From Aaosphaeria pasadenensis (Eukaryota; Ascomycota; Dothideomycetes; Pleosporales), in the NCBI GenBank assembly GCA_022813625.1, contig JAKLMB010000014.1, forward strand, positions 124,001-188,000: a stretch of 64,000 nucleotides of DNA, given 5' to 3'. The notes beneath the pieces were generated by a model. It was not told the origin of the DNA, did not search any database, and worked only from the letters and a program-made list of their open reading frames with translations. A program made the position numbers and the translations under genes. This document shows, one piece after another, positions 25,015-36,871 of this stretch (within the stretch, counting starts at the first letter, position 1; the number at the start of each line of letters is the position of its first letter).

Positions 25015-25957
25015 CCACATACTTGCCGAGAAATGCTTCTTTTGCTGTTCCTGTTTTCGCTTCTCCGGCTGCTGATGAAAGGGAGGAAGGACGAATACTG
25101 GTGAGTTTTAATGATTGCGTGCGTACAGGGGATAATCGATGGATATGGGTGTGCATTTCATATTCCGGTATAGTTCTCCATATGCCGGTGTCGGGGCAGA
25201 GAGGGGTTATGGTTTATTAGCAAGGCCTCTCGAGTCTGGGGTACGGAGGAAGAAAGCAGTGAATAATATCACGATAGATTGGTTATTAGATTATTAGAAC
25301 GTTCGTTGCGTATGGTCCAACCTCCACCCCCTCCCTCCCATCCATCCGGAGCCGGGCCAACATTGACACGAGAAGGTGATATGGAATATGGAATATGGAC
25401 TGCATCTGGAATCTAGGATATGGGATCTGGATCGGGATCTGAGATGGATGTTGTTGGCCTTTTTTTGCGCCTGATTAATATGTGATGGATGGGGAGGAGG
25501 AGGTGGGAGGATGGATGACATGACTGATAATGGACAGTCTGGCGATGTATCTGTGTCTCTTCAGCCGCAGTCCCGGTAATGGTGTTTTCGGGCATTGCAC
25601 GAAGAGAATTGGAGAATATTCCAAGAATCTCTTTCAGTAGTAAGTACGGAGTAGATGTAGGCAAGTAAGTTCCTCTTCTCGTGCGGCTGGTGCAGTCATC
25701 ATCACATTACTGCGTCGCGCTGCGTGCTCAGACAGGTGTTGTTCTGGAATAGGTAATTCGATGCTGGGATTGTACAACATACCAGCTGCCTACTTACCGT
25801 ATGTACCTTTGTGTTACTTACCTGAACTGTGTACCAAGAAATGAGCATATTCTAGCGGATGTCGTTCTATGAATAATACGCTGTATGAGTGCATGTGTGT
25901 GTGACAGCAGACAATGTGTGTATGTAGTGCTTGCACATGCCAGGTCTGGCTAGTGAA

Positions 25958-25993
25958 TACCAAGTAACCACCCTTACTACCAAGTAACCACCC
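25958..25993. repeat. Direct repeat of 16 bp, period 20
   Basis: The 16-base unit TACCAAGTAACCACCC occurs at 25958-25973 and again at 25978-25993, with four bases between. Confidence 0.9.
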
Positions 25994-26784
25994 AAGGCCC
26001 ATCAGCCGCCCGACGCCCGCCAGTGACCAGCCTTTGCTACATCGCGCAATCCATCCACCATCCGCATCCGCTTCCATCTTCCTCTAGGTACAGTCTAGCT
26101 ACACACTGTACACAGTACTCTCCCACTTGCACAATAATGATGAGGATCAATATTAGGTACATTACATCGTAGGCAAGGAGCTTCGCAGGGACTTGACTCG
26201 AGCGCAGTCTCCACTTCTTTCTGGAGCTCGTTTCGTTTTGGTGCCGTCGTCGTGCGGTGGCAGTGAAGTACGGCGGGAAACTTTAACTTGGGATGCTCCT
26301 GGGAGGTCTTCGTCCTGTCATTAAGCCATAGTAATTGACATCCATGGTTTCTATTTACTATCATCGTCATAATCATTTCATTAATTACTGTCACCACAGA
26401 GTACAGTTACTAATTCCCAGTATTGACAAATACGGTGAGTGGTGTGTATGTGTGTGTGTACATCGACTATAGTGCTGGCGGCGGCAACGGAACTAAGGCA
26501 GAGCCGAATGCATCCTCTCAGTCTCTTTCACCCCCTCCCACCTCCCACCCATACGTATTACGCATTACGGCCTACGGGCCATACCGCCCAACTACGTCTA
26601 CCAACTCTCAGGCCCTCTGTAGACCCCCCCTTGACGCCTCCCTCCTCCGTAGACCCTAGAGAGAGAGAAGAGAAAGTCCAGCACGTCAGCCGCTAGATAC
26701 GATACAATACTAGTCAATACCATCAACGTGTGCGGGCGTTTGGGCCACTTTCAACTCCCACACTATTACCGTGACTACTTACAT

Positions 26785-26802
26785 GCACACACACACACAC
26801 AC
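26785..26802. repeat. (CA)n dinucleotide run
   Basis: About nine CA units ahead of the cyclin-like gene. Confidence 0.85.
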
Positions 26803-27109
26803 CTCTACCCTCATACAATACTCTAACTCTTAACTACATACGGGGATCTGCATACTCCTTCTCCCAGCTCTACCTAGATCCATTCTACTATATAGTGTAC
26901 CCGGCACCCTCCCATACCCTACCCTTTCCATTCTTCTCCCCTTCGAGACATATCCATCCTACCCACAAAGGTTCCACTCTGGAGGTAGCAAAACAACCTT
27001 CACCAACCGATCTACACACACATTCTGGAATGCTCCCACCGCTTCGAACGCCCTTGTTTGGATTTTGGCCGGGACCTACGCCTTGAAGAAAGAGAATACC
27101 ATAAAAACC

Positions 27110-28289
27110 ATGGACCGAAGAGATGTACCACTGTCTCCCGCCAGCACGGTATCAGACATGTCGGACATGACCGATGAAGAGTTGGACAAGTACTTTGCGA
27201 CCTACGTTCCGCTGTCGAACCTCCCAACGCCGCCGCCCGTCAGGGACACCCTCTCCGATACTCCCTCCGCATCTGCGCTATTACCATCATCAAATCTACC
27301 TTTGTTGAACCCCCAGGTAGCGCAAGAGGCTCCTGAGCTAGAAGGTTAGTGTTAGTGGCTTGTCACGTGCCCTCAGCCCCAGCCTGCCCAGCCCCAACCC
27401 TGAATCCAACTTTCATGTTTCTGTGGAGCATCATCATGGCATCGAGGACATCACTCTGCGGGAGGCATGAATTGCAATATTACCACCAAGATCTCCTTCC
27501 CCGTCCAGGGAAGCGAAGTGGAGGTGGATGCCAGGTACCGCCGATGATTGCTTCGCCAAAGACAAAACAGTGGACCGACGTCATCTCCCCCTTGTTACCA
27601 TTTCTATTCCTGTAATACAATGCTGTCGATCATCATGTCACTAACACGGCATGAAAATAGTCTACGCTACACAACTCTCCAACCTCGTCCCCAGCAACGC
27701 ATCTCCTCACCGACCATCCCTCCCCGTCGTCCGCGGCATCCTGGAGCGCTCCAAGCTGCCCGTCGAAATCATCGCCTTCGCAGCCTGCATCCTCGACGCC
27801 CTGACGCAGCGCTTCGCCAGCTCGTGGCGAGCATGCCTCACCCCTGGATCATCCCTCACGTCCAAGTTCGACTTCACCACCCAACCGTCCTCGTCATGCC
27901 CAGAACTCATCCTGCTCTCCGCCCTGGCCTTGGCCCATGACTTCATCGACGACCGCAGCCGCTCCACCAGGCACTGGTCGCTCATCGAATCGCGGTCCCT
28001 CTTCTCCGTCCGCCACATCGACGCAACCAAGTTCTGCATCCTCGAGGACATGCACTTCGGCCTCTTCCGCATCACCCCGGAAATGGTCGACGCCAAGGTG
28101 CGGGATCTCCAACGGCCAGCAGCCCTCGCGTCGTCGGCGTCCAAGTCGTCAGCGGGGAAGAGGAGGAACACGTGCTGTGAGAACGCAGACGACGACGATG
28201 CACGACGCCCGTACCCAAGGATGTCGCTCGATTTGCCTCGTGCGGCGGTCTGGGTGCACGGCATGCAGACTCCCGAGCCGAGTCCTTGA
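27110..28289 (+). CDS. Cyclin-like protein
   Basis: This is a probable cyclin-fold protein of 287 residues from exons 27110-27344 and 27661-28289. The N-terminus is disordered and acidic/Pro-rich (SDMSDMTDEELDKYF). The second exon opens YATQLSNLVP and has helices in cyclin-box order: LPVEIIAFAACILDALTQRF, then CPELILLSALALAHDFIDD, a basic segment with HWSLIESRSLFSVRHID, and FCILEDMHFGLFRI. The pattern of an Ala/Leu-rich helix, a F-x-DD turn and a late L-E-x-M helix resembles fungal cyclin-box proteins. No partner kinase or cell-cycle role can be assigned. A Lys/Arg patch (SSAGKRRN) near the C-terminus may be a nuclear signal. The 316-nt intron is far longer than others here, so an internal exon may be missed. 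Family call moderate. Confidence 0.62.
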
Positions 28290-28934
28290 AATCTCCTTCC
28301 TGTTGCACGAAATGATGACGACTCTTTTATTAAGCATAGCGTAGCATCTCTCACACACACTTGAACTTTTTCCAGCTTTGGCTTCGCTTCGCTGTGCGAG
28401 GCGAGGCGAGGCACCAGTCCAGTCCAGTCCGACGAAACGAACAACATCACCACGATATCGTCCTTTCCATCATATTTCTGGCATATTTTGTAATCCCCTC
28501 ATATCTTCCACCATCGCCATTTCCTGAATGTCCCAACCTCGAAGTTTTGTTAGTGTACAAAAGATATCACGATACCCCATCTTGTTTTTTATCCTGCTTT
28601 AGTTCCTTTATTTTTTTTCTCGGGTGTTTTACTTGGGGTGTTTAGGAAGGATGGGGGATATGTATATGTTTTTCCAATCTTTCTTTTTTTAATCGACGGG
28701 CCGTTATACCCACGAGTTGAAGAGCGTGTAGAGAGAGGAATGGAGGCGTAGGTGTAGATAGGGAGATGTAGAAATGAAGAAAGTACAATTACAGTTACAA
28801 TCCAACGCCTCCCGTCGTGACCGTCGTGGTTCACGTCGCCTAGAGCGCCGGAGGATGTCTTTACTCGATGTGAGACTTCGCATCAACTCACTGCTCAAAC
28901 GTGCCAAAGACAGACTAGCCACGATGTCGCTGTA

Positions 28935-28963
28935 CTCACACTCCCACTCACACTCACACTCAC
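28935..28963. repeat. (CACACT)n-like repeat
   Basis: Imperfect tandem units of ACTCAC/CACACT. Confidence 0.8.
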
Positions 28964-29366
28964 CAAACGAAGCACACACAAGTAGATAGCCAAAAATCGA
29001 CCTCACGTTCTAGACTCTCTCCCACACTCTCGCGTAGACGCGCGCACCGTCGTCGTCGTCGTCTATGGAATCTTCCGCGTACTAAAGTAAAGCATAGCGT
29101 GGTGTAGTGTGGTGGCTGTTAAGCCTCTCCTCCCCCCCCCCTTCAGCCTCACGAAACGATAGTCAGTAGGTATCGCGGGCATGTGTCAAGCCTCAAGCCT
29201 CGAAGCATGAAGCACGCTTCGTAACACTTTCGGTTTTTTTGTTTCTGTTTATTTGTTCCGAGAATCGTCACGATGCGCGAAACGCGACTTCAAACTTGAC
29301 GGTTTTTTATTTACTTTTAAGTTTTTTTCTTGGTCGGAGGGGGGGTTAAGAGGGCTTGAGACGTTT

Positions 29367-29388
29367 GTGGTGGTGGTGGTGGTGGTGG
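29367..29388. repeat. (TGG)n trinucleotide run
   Basis: About seven TGG units in non-coding DNA. Confidence 0.85.
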
Positions 29389-32011
29389 ATATCGCTTAGC
29401 TTGCATCGATGATGGGGTGTGGCTTGAGGCTGAAAGAAAGATCTGGATCTGGAGTGTACACAGTAGGGCTTTTTGGGCCTTTTTTTGCGCAATGCCGTTA
29501 GATACGAATTCTAGGTAGGTACGAGTCGGAGTGCGTGTGTATGTGCGTGGCCTTCCTGTCGGTTCGATTGGGGTAGATTGTAGTTCATGTATGTAGTCGT
29601 AGTCGTTGGCTAGCTGGTTCACGCCGTGGTTAGTGAGGTACCATAGTTCTAGTCTTGATCCGACCGATCTTCTTCGGAGGAAGGCTTTTAGGCTTGATGC
29701 TTTGAGGCTGAAAGGCTTCGAACGTGTCTCGGAGGCTTTTCACGTTTAATCTCCTTTCTGGCGTTTTTATCTGATGTGGCTTTGGAGTTGCGATCTAGTG
29801 TTTTGGAAAACCCGCGAAGCTAGACGGTTTTTTTCTTGGAGGCTGCTTTGGGATTGTAGTTTTTCAGAGGCGTCGAAAATCAATGGTTCGTGAAGCTTGC
29901 TTGCAGTTTGAGGCTAAGAGGCGTGTTTTGGGCAAGGCGTGGGATTGGATTGGGTTAGGTTGGGGGAGTAGGTTAAGTAGGTTTGCGGGTTGCTTGGCTT
30001 CGATCTTCGTTGAGGGAGTGAACTATTGAGTTGAGAGGAGATGAGGTTGAGATGGGGTAGATCTAGAGATGAAGCAGTTATAGGTATGGCTTCCGCTCGA
30101 AGGTGTTAGTATGTATTTTTCTTTGTTGGAGTGGATGAGGTCTAGTTTGTCGGAGGGTATTTCGAGACGCGATACCAGAGACGCGAACAGGATGCAGGAT
30201 CTGCGTTACGCGTGTAGACGAAGGTACGTACAAGTAGAAATGTTAGACACTCGTACATGCAAAATTGTTTCGCATCGTACTTCGTATGCTCCATACAATA
30301 ATGGACGACGCTTAGACCTTGCATGTTTAGCCTTGGTGATATACTTCCACATCAGACGTTATCACATCCCACATAGAAAGGCATTTCCTGTTTCTTACCC
30401 AATCCCATTCTTCCTCTTCGTAGATTATATGGTTTCTCTTTGTTGAAAGCGAGGAGTGGATCTTTTGATACTGGGTAGAGTAGAAATTTGCAAGGTTGAT
30501 TGAATATATCAGGTGAGGAGGGTCTCGATGCTGGCCATGTCTAGCTACGAGTAGAAAGGCGTTGTGGGTACGGAATCTATCGATAGGGACGATATGGAAC
30601 AACACCGACGGAGGGGACCGGAACTTGGAAGTTGGATTGTAGATCTGGCATGATTGATGAAATTTGATAGGCATGCGATGGAGATTGATATGAATTGGCT
30701 GATAATAACGAGGTTTTTGTCTGTAGATACTTCGCTTCTTGTATGTTTATGTGTAGTTATGGAGTATTGGTTGTGTTTATTTGTGTGGAGGGGTAACTAA
30801 CATGTATATATGTATAGATCTAGCCCTATAGGGCATAGATGGACGCTAAGGACGAGAAAGGTCTAGAACGTCGAATGCGCGATGACGACGTAATTGGCTT
30901 GACCGACTTCTCTGTGTACGACTAAGACTATCAACCATAGTTAGTTACTATGTGAATGCATCGCCTCTTCCTACGGACATCAGAGGGTAATACCAACTGT
31001 TTCGACTGTCAATTCTCCGCTCATTCAAAATACATGCAATTGGTCATTCGTGTTTCTCTTTTGTGTCAGACGAAATATGGACTGGACTGATCATGATTGT
31101 GGGCGAAGAAGGTAGCACAGCACATACTCGGTATTGATTCGTCTGATTGGCATGGAGATTAGCGCAACGCGTGGGGTCATCCGTGCAGCTGCAGCTCTCA
31201 ACAACATTCATCCCGTCCACATCCAAAGAAACACGAATACACGAGTAACAGTAAGAAGAACAACCATTTTTCACAATATTAATCAAGTATTCACACACAT
31301 CTTCATCCAATCCTGCCAGGAGACTAACTTGATGGAACTGTACTACTCCCATCTCCGCCTAGACCACTCCAACTTGCATCCAAGAGCCGTTTCTTCCCCG
31401 CGATTTCTAAGAGTCCCATCCCACCTCGAGTGCCTCACTAGGTACCTCTACTAACCATCGTACTCCACCTCCATCCCTCCCTTCCGTCATGCTCTCCTGA
31501 TCACCCGTCATCGTCTTTTACTTTGCGATCTTCTTGATCTCCTTGATCTCCTCTGCATCCCGTGTACACAAACAAGTAAATAAATAACTACATACATATC
31601 GCGTGCATGCATATAGATACATAACATACATATCGCAACTCCGCCCCGCGGCATCCCATTGCTTGAAACACCATCCAACACCTGTCCCCTCCCCTCCCTC
31701 CTCCTCCTCCTTCTCCTTCTCACCACCTCCTCTTTCTTACGGCTACACCTCCTGCACGGCTTATATTTACTTTATAAGCTTGCTCCCTCCTCTTCCTCCT
31801 CCACCGCCTTTCTCATTCCTTCATCCTCCAGCCGTCTCTCCCGAGCGAGCTACCCCTCCGACCTTGACAATCATCTCATTCATTCACACCTCCATCAGCG
31901 CCAACCTTACACACCTACCCCGCCCTATATCCTCTCCAATCGTCCAATCTCTCTCGTGCTTGAGTCAACCAGCTCTCTCTCCACCTCAATTGACATCTCG
32001 AAGCTCTCAAG

Positions 32012-34946
32012 ATGTCCAACGACGCTACCAACGTCCGAGAGCGCCGTCCCTCCACCAGCGCTCCCCTCTCCGACCTCAAGGGCCCTGTCGGTCCCGCAAA
32101 CTTCACCAGGCCCAAGCATAAGCGTACCGTCACTGGTTTCGGCCCCAGCGAGATCAAGAATGTAGAGGCCAGCATCCCAGAGCCCCAACGTGAGGCCTGG
32201 AGGAAGTTCGTAAGTCTCCTGCAACCACCGCGCAATCTAATCGCGCTTCGTCGACTCGATCATGTGGCTGATTGCTCTTCATAGACACCCAAGCCCTTCT
32301 CGACTCCCGAGGAATTCGGCAAGGAGGCCGTCCGACACATTGAGACTACCCTCGCGCGATCCCTCTACAACTGCGACGAGTCCGCTGCCTATGCTGGAAC
32401 CGCCCTGGCCTTCCGCGACCGATTGGTCCTGGACTGGAACAAGACCCAGCAGTCGCAGACCTTCACCGACCAGAAGCGTGTATACTGTGAGAATGTGCGA
32501 TTCCGTCCTTTATAGTCCGAATGCTGACTAGGCCAGACCTTTCCCTCGAGTTCCTGATGGGACGTGCTTTGGACAATGCCATGTTGAACGTGGAGCAGAA
32601 GGACCTTGCTACAAGTGAGTGGCTCAATTGGGGGGGGTTCGCACTGCAATTGCTAACACACACATCCAGAGGGCCTCAGCGAGCTCGGCTTCCGCATGGA
32701 AGACATTATCTCCCAGGAACACGACGCTGCCCTCGGAAACGGTGGTCTCGGACGTCTCGCCGCCTGCTTCCTCGATTCCCTTGCCTCCCTCAACTACCCC
32801 GCCTGGGGCTACGGTCTGCGTTACAGATATGGTATCTTCAAGCAGGAGATTGTCGACGGATACCAGGTGGAAGTCCCAGACTACTGGCTCGACTTCAACC
32901 CTTGGGAGTTCAAGCGCCACGACATCACTGTCGACATCCAGTTCTACGGACACGTCAACAGGTGGCAGGATGACGAGGGTAAGCAGCACTCCTCATGGGA
33001 GGGCGGCGAGATCGTCCAGGCTGTAGCCTTCGATGTGCCCGTTCCCGGATACAAGACGCCCACATGCAATAACCTCCGTCTCTGGGGCAGCAAAGCTGCC
33101 TCGGGAGAGTTCGACTTCCAGAAGTTCAACTCGGGCGAGTATGAGAGCTCCGTCGCCGACCAGCAGCGCGCCGAAACCATCTCCGCTGTATTGTACCCCA
33201 ACGATAAGTATGTACCTCAAATGTTGCTTGTGAAACTATATACTGACAACGACCAGCTTGGAGCGCGGTAAGGAGCTCCGCCTGAAGCAGCAGTACTTCT
33301 GGTGCGCTGCATCCCTCTACGACATCGTCCGACGATTCAAGAAGACCAAGCGCTCCTGGAGGGACTTCCCCAACCAGGTCGCCATCCAGCTCAACGACAC
33401 CCACCCGACCCTTGCCATCCCCGAACTCCAGAGAATCTTGGTCGACGTTGAGGGTCTTGAGTGGGACGAGGCTTGGAGCATCGTTCAGAAGACCTTTGGC
33501 TACACCAACCACACCGTTCTCCCCGAGGCATTGGAGAAGTGGTCGGTCCCGCTCTTCCAGCACTTGCTCCCCCGCCATCTTCAGGTAGGCTGATCCTTAG
33601 CCCAACATGAATCTCCAAATTAACATACCATGTAGATCATCTTCGAGATCAACTTGCACTTCCTGCAGTTTGTCGAGAGGAACTTCCCCCAGGATCGCGA
33701 GATGCTGTCTCGTGTATCCATCATCGAGGAGTCTAACCCCAAGATGGTCCGCATGGCCTACCTTGCCCTCATTGGTTCTCACAAGGTCAACGGTGTTGCC
33801 GAGTTGCACTCCGACCTGATCAAGACCACCATCTTCAAGGACTTTGTCAAGATCTACGGCCCCGACAAGTTCACCAACGTCACTAACGGCATCACCCCCC
33901 GTAGGTGGCTCCACCAGGCCAACCGCCGACTGTCCGATCTCATTGCCTCCAAGCTCGGCGGACACGACTTCCTAAAGGACCTCACTCTCCTCCACAAGCT
34001 CGAGGCCGCCGTCGATGACAAGGAGTTCCGTAAGGAGTTCCGCGAGATCAAGTACGCCAACAAGGTCAGGCTCGCCAAGCATATCAAGGAGCACAACGGT
34101 GTGACCGTCAACCCCTCTGCACTCTTCGACGTCCAAGTCAAGCGTATCCACGAGTACAAGCGACAGCAGCTGAACATCTTCGGTGTGATCCACCGCTACT
34201 TGGAGATCAAGAAGATGTCCGCCGAGGAGAAGAAGAAGCAGGTCCCTCGTGTTTCCATCTTCGGTGGAAAGGCCGCTCCTGGCTACTGGATGGCAAAGAC
34301 CGTCATCCACTTGATCAACCAGGTTGGAAAGGTGGTCAACAACGACCCCGACGTCGGTGACCTCCTCAAGGTCATCTTCTTGGAGGACTACAATGTCAGC
34401 AAGGCTGAGATCATCTGCCCTGCCAGCGACATCAGCGAGCACATCTCGACCGCAGGTACCGAGGCTAGTGGAACTAGCAACATGAAGTTCTGCCTGAACG
34501 GTGGTTTGATCATCGGCACCTGCGACGGAGCTAACATCGAAATCACTCGCGAGATTGGCGAGCAGAACATCTTCCTCTTCGGCAACCTCGCCGAGGACGT
34601 CGAGGACCTCCGACACAACCACTTGTACAACCAGTACCAGTTGGACTCGCAACTCGCCACTGTGTTCGACACCATCTCCTCTGGAACTTTCGGTGACGCT
34701 GGCGCTTTCTCTGCCCTTCTCAACGGCATCGTCGACCATGGTGACTACTACCTCGTCAGCGACGACTTCGCCTCGTACCTCGAGACCCAGAAGCTCATCG
34801 ACGAGAGCTTCAAGAACACCGAGGAGTGGACCACCAAGACCATTCTCACGGTCGCTAGGATGGGTTTCTTCTCCAGCGACAGGTGTATCGACGAGTATGC
34901 CGAAGCCATCTGGAACGTCGAGCCCCTTGTTCCCAAGGACGACTAG
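32012..34946 (+). CDS. gph1: Glycogen phosphorylase
   Basis: This cytosolic PLP enzyme releases glucose 1-phosphate from glycogen. Exons are 32012-32209, 32285-32486, 32537-32614, 32670-33207, 33257-33584 and 33636-34946; all phases agree and give 884 residues. Clear signatures: YYLSLEFLMGRALDNA near the start of the catalytic fold; EHDAALGNGGLGRLAACFLDS; the substrate loop QLNDTHPTLAIPEL; VTNGITPRRWL; VKRIHEYKRQQLN; and the PLP-lysine block EASGTSNMKFCLNGG. The N-terminus holds KRTVTGF, which aligns by position with the threonine region of yeast Gph1 that is phosphorylated to activate it; phosphorylation here is inferred. The fifth and sixth exons carry the allosteric-site helix region and the C-terminal domain. 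The long CT-rich leader suggests strong expression. Confidence 0.97.
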
Positions 34947-35821
34947 ATTGGTTTTCGATGACGAATGTGATAATGAAACATATTTGCTTTTTTTCCATAT
35001 ATAAACCTTCTCTGACTCGCATCTGGATACGCCATACCGGCTTGGCTTCGGTTGGAACACTAGAGCGGTAGATCGCTAGAGATTGATTTTATCTTTTATA
35101 TTTCTACTTTATATATTTCATGTTTCTAGCCTTTCAATACTTTTCATTCTGTGTGAGCCAGCTTGTTAGTCTTCTTTTAGGTAGTCATCACGATCCAACG
35201 CTTGAAATGAAACATCTCGTTTGAAATGACACATCCATACACGTTCTCGTGTAACCAACCCAACTCACCAACCAACACAGGGGACAGCCACGTGACGTCA
35301 CCGCTAAACAGTAACTACCCTTCCCGGGTTAGCGGCCGTTCCCTGGACCCTACAACTCTTTTAGGCCAACCTCACTCCAACATTACTCGTAACCAGCCTG
35401 ACTAACGACGGCAACAACAAATCCCAACTCCTTCAACCCGAACGCATTTGCGATGCACGCTCAGCGATGACAGTCGTGCCGATACCTCTACAACATACAT
35501 CATATACGCAACCACCAGTATAAGTCGACCGGACCCAGCTCTCGAGCGCTAAATTACCGCTATTACTTCCGTGCCTCACTACCACCGGCGAACTCATCAT
35601 TCGGCGGAAGTGCCAGGTGGGAGCGTACTGATTGAGCCCTCCTCTCTCTGTCTGCAATCACCGACACTTCTGCTCTATTCAACTTCCATGCGCCACGGCC
35701 ATACCGGGTAAGAAAACACTGATCGTTTGAGAACGATCTTACACCTGCCACGGCCCCGCGTGCCATCCCACCTTTCTCACCCCGCGCATTTTATCCACCA
35801 CCTATCCTTCGTAATATAACC
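34947..35821. other. Intergenic, 0.9 kb
   Basis: This holds the phosphorylase 3' UTR and the pseudophosphatase promoter. A CACGTGACGTCA element (35,290-35,301), combining an E-box with a CRE-like site, lies about 520 bases upstream of the next ATG. No gene seen. Confidence 0.5.
35290..35301. promoter_or_regulatory. Candidate CACGTG/TGACGTCA composite site
   Basis: The bases CACGTGACGTCA combine an E-box core with a perfect CRE palindrome (TGACGTCA). Such sites bind bHLH and bZIP factors; use here is inferred only from position upstream of the pseudophosphatase gene. Confidence 0.4.
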
Positions 35822-36871
35822 ATGGCATCGAGTGCCGTGGGAGATACCTTGACAGTGAAAGATTATATACAAAGTGCGCCGCAATTGACGCCCATGAAGG
35901 TCTCCATGTCGCCCTCCCGGACGACCTTCCGCGCGGAGGATGCCCAGATGGCCGATTTCCCACGCTCACTCGAGCGCCACCACGAGTACACATACAGACT
36001 GCCTGCGCCTCCGCGAATCGTCGTTCCGCCTCCTACTGTCACCTCGGACATGCCCTCGCTGAATGTCGGCATGCACGACATCACCGAAGCCGACCTCGAC
36101 ACGACTTTCTTGCAAGAGATGAATCTGAATAGTATCATACAGAAGAACACGCTGCTGGATTGGTCGTACGAGAGGAGGCGCACGGCACAGATGATCCTCC
36201 CCTGGCTGTATCTGGGTCCTCTGACTGCTGCGAAGGATGCCAACTTCCTTGCGTCGGCGGGCATCACCATGGCGGTCGTTGTCCGGACCAACTCAAGCAG
36301 CATGAATGGCGCGATGGAGGCTGCCCGGGGCGTCTGCCAGGAAGTCGCGTCAATCGAGGCACCGAACTACTTCGCACTGATCCCCAATTTTTCGAAAGCG
36401 ACCCGCATGATCAACCAGCATCTCGCAAAGGTGCGATTAGCGGGTCTACAGAGCACCGGCGAGGAAGCGCTGGGCAGGGTTCTCGTGTTCTGCGAGTCGG
36501 GCAATGAGAAGTCGGCTGCGGTCGTGGCCGCGTATCTGATGGAGACGATGGGCGACTTCGACTTTGTGCAGGCCATGCAGATCTGCCAGGCACAGCGGTT
36601 CTGCGTTAATTTCGACGATACCATCAAGACGGTCCTGCGCTCACACTGGGATATTCTTTCTGCGAAGCGTGCTGTTGCGAGATCCAGCGCGGACTCTGGC
36701 TCAGGCCCAGGCACACCGGATGCCGCGAGGTTGCAGGTGCTGGGAGGCAGAACCAAACGGACGATCGAGGACTACACCCTGGACGAGGATATCGAGATGG
36801 GGAATGATGCCGATCCGACCGACGTGCTGCGCTTTGGCGGCCGAGACAACACGCCTTTCCGCGATGCTTGA
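35822..36871 (+). CDS. Dual-specificity phosphatase-fold protein, probable pseudophosphatase
   Basis: Single exon, 349 residues. The middle of the protein fits a dual-specificity phosphatase: ILPWLYLGPLTAAKDANFLASAGITMAV is the start typical of that fold, and GRVLVFCESGNEKSAAVVAAYLM is the P-loop and following helix. The canonical signature is HC-x5-R. Here His is Phe (223), the nucleophile Cys224 remains, but the invariant Arg is Lys230. Loss of Arg normally removes phosphate binding, so the protein is more likely a STYX-like binding protein than an enzyme. The first ~100 residues and the last ~65 are disordered; the tail has a basic GGRTKRT patch and an acidic stretch. The start at 35822 is the first ATG in a good context (ACCATGG). 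Confidence 0.8.
   Translation: MASSAVGDTLTVKDYIQSAPQLTPMKVSMSPSRTTFRAEDAQMADFPRSLERHHEYTYRLPAPPRIVVPPPTVTSDMPSLNVGMHDITEADLDTTFLQEMNLNSIIQKNTLLDWSYERRRTAQMILPWLYLGPLTAAKDANFLASAGITMAVVVRTNSSSMNGAMEAARGVCQEVASIEAPNYFALIPNFSKATRMINQHLAKVRLAGLQSTGEEALGRVLVFCESGNEKSAAVVAAYLMETMGDFDFVQAMQICQAQRFCVNFDDTIKTVLRSHWDILSAKRAVARSSADSGSGPGTPDAARLQVLGGRTKRTIEDYTLDEDIEMGNDADPTDVLRFGGRDNTPFRDA

Larger units (their letters stand above)
20937..27109. other. 6.2-kb gene-poor region
   Basis: I found no protein with a recognisable family or a convincing spliced frame on either strand. It contains many short repeats (listed separately), several TAC/TACATA-rich tracts and eight copies of the heptamer TACGGAG on one strand or the other. 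It separates the POM33-like gene from the cyclin-like gene. It could be a long regulatory region or hold non-coding transcripts; sequence alone does not decide. Confidence 0.5.
28290..32011. other. 3.7-kb gene-poor region before glycogen phosphorylase
   Basis: No recognisable gene on either strand. It includes simple repeats, an AGGCTT/GAGGCT-rich patch (29,180-29,960) and, over the last ~300 bases, a strongly CT-rich leader (for example 31,680-31,830) typical of a highly expressed fungal gene. Confidence 0.5.

Noticed and set aside
29560..29580. GGTTCGATTGGGG resembling a tRNA B box
   Set aside because: No matching A box, acceptor stem or anticodon arm could be laid out around it.
33972..35060. 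A 362-residue minus-strand frame over glycogen phosphorylase
   Set aside because: It mirrors the strongly biased codons of the real gene and is rich in Val/Leu/Asp/Glu as expected for an antisense shadow.
36160..36507. An alternative plus-strand frame over the phosphatase-like gene
   Set aside because: It overlaps the well-supported 349-residue frame and lacks any motif.
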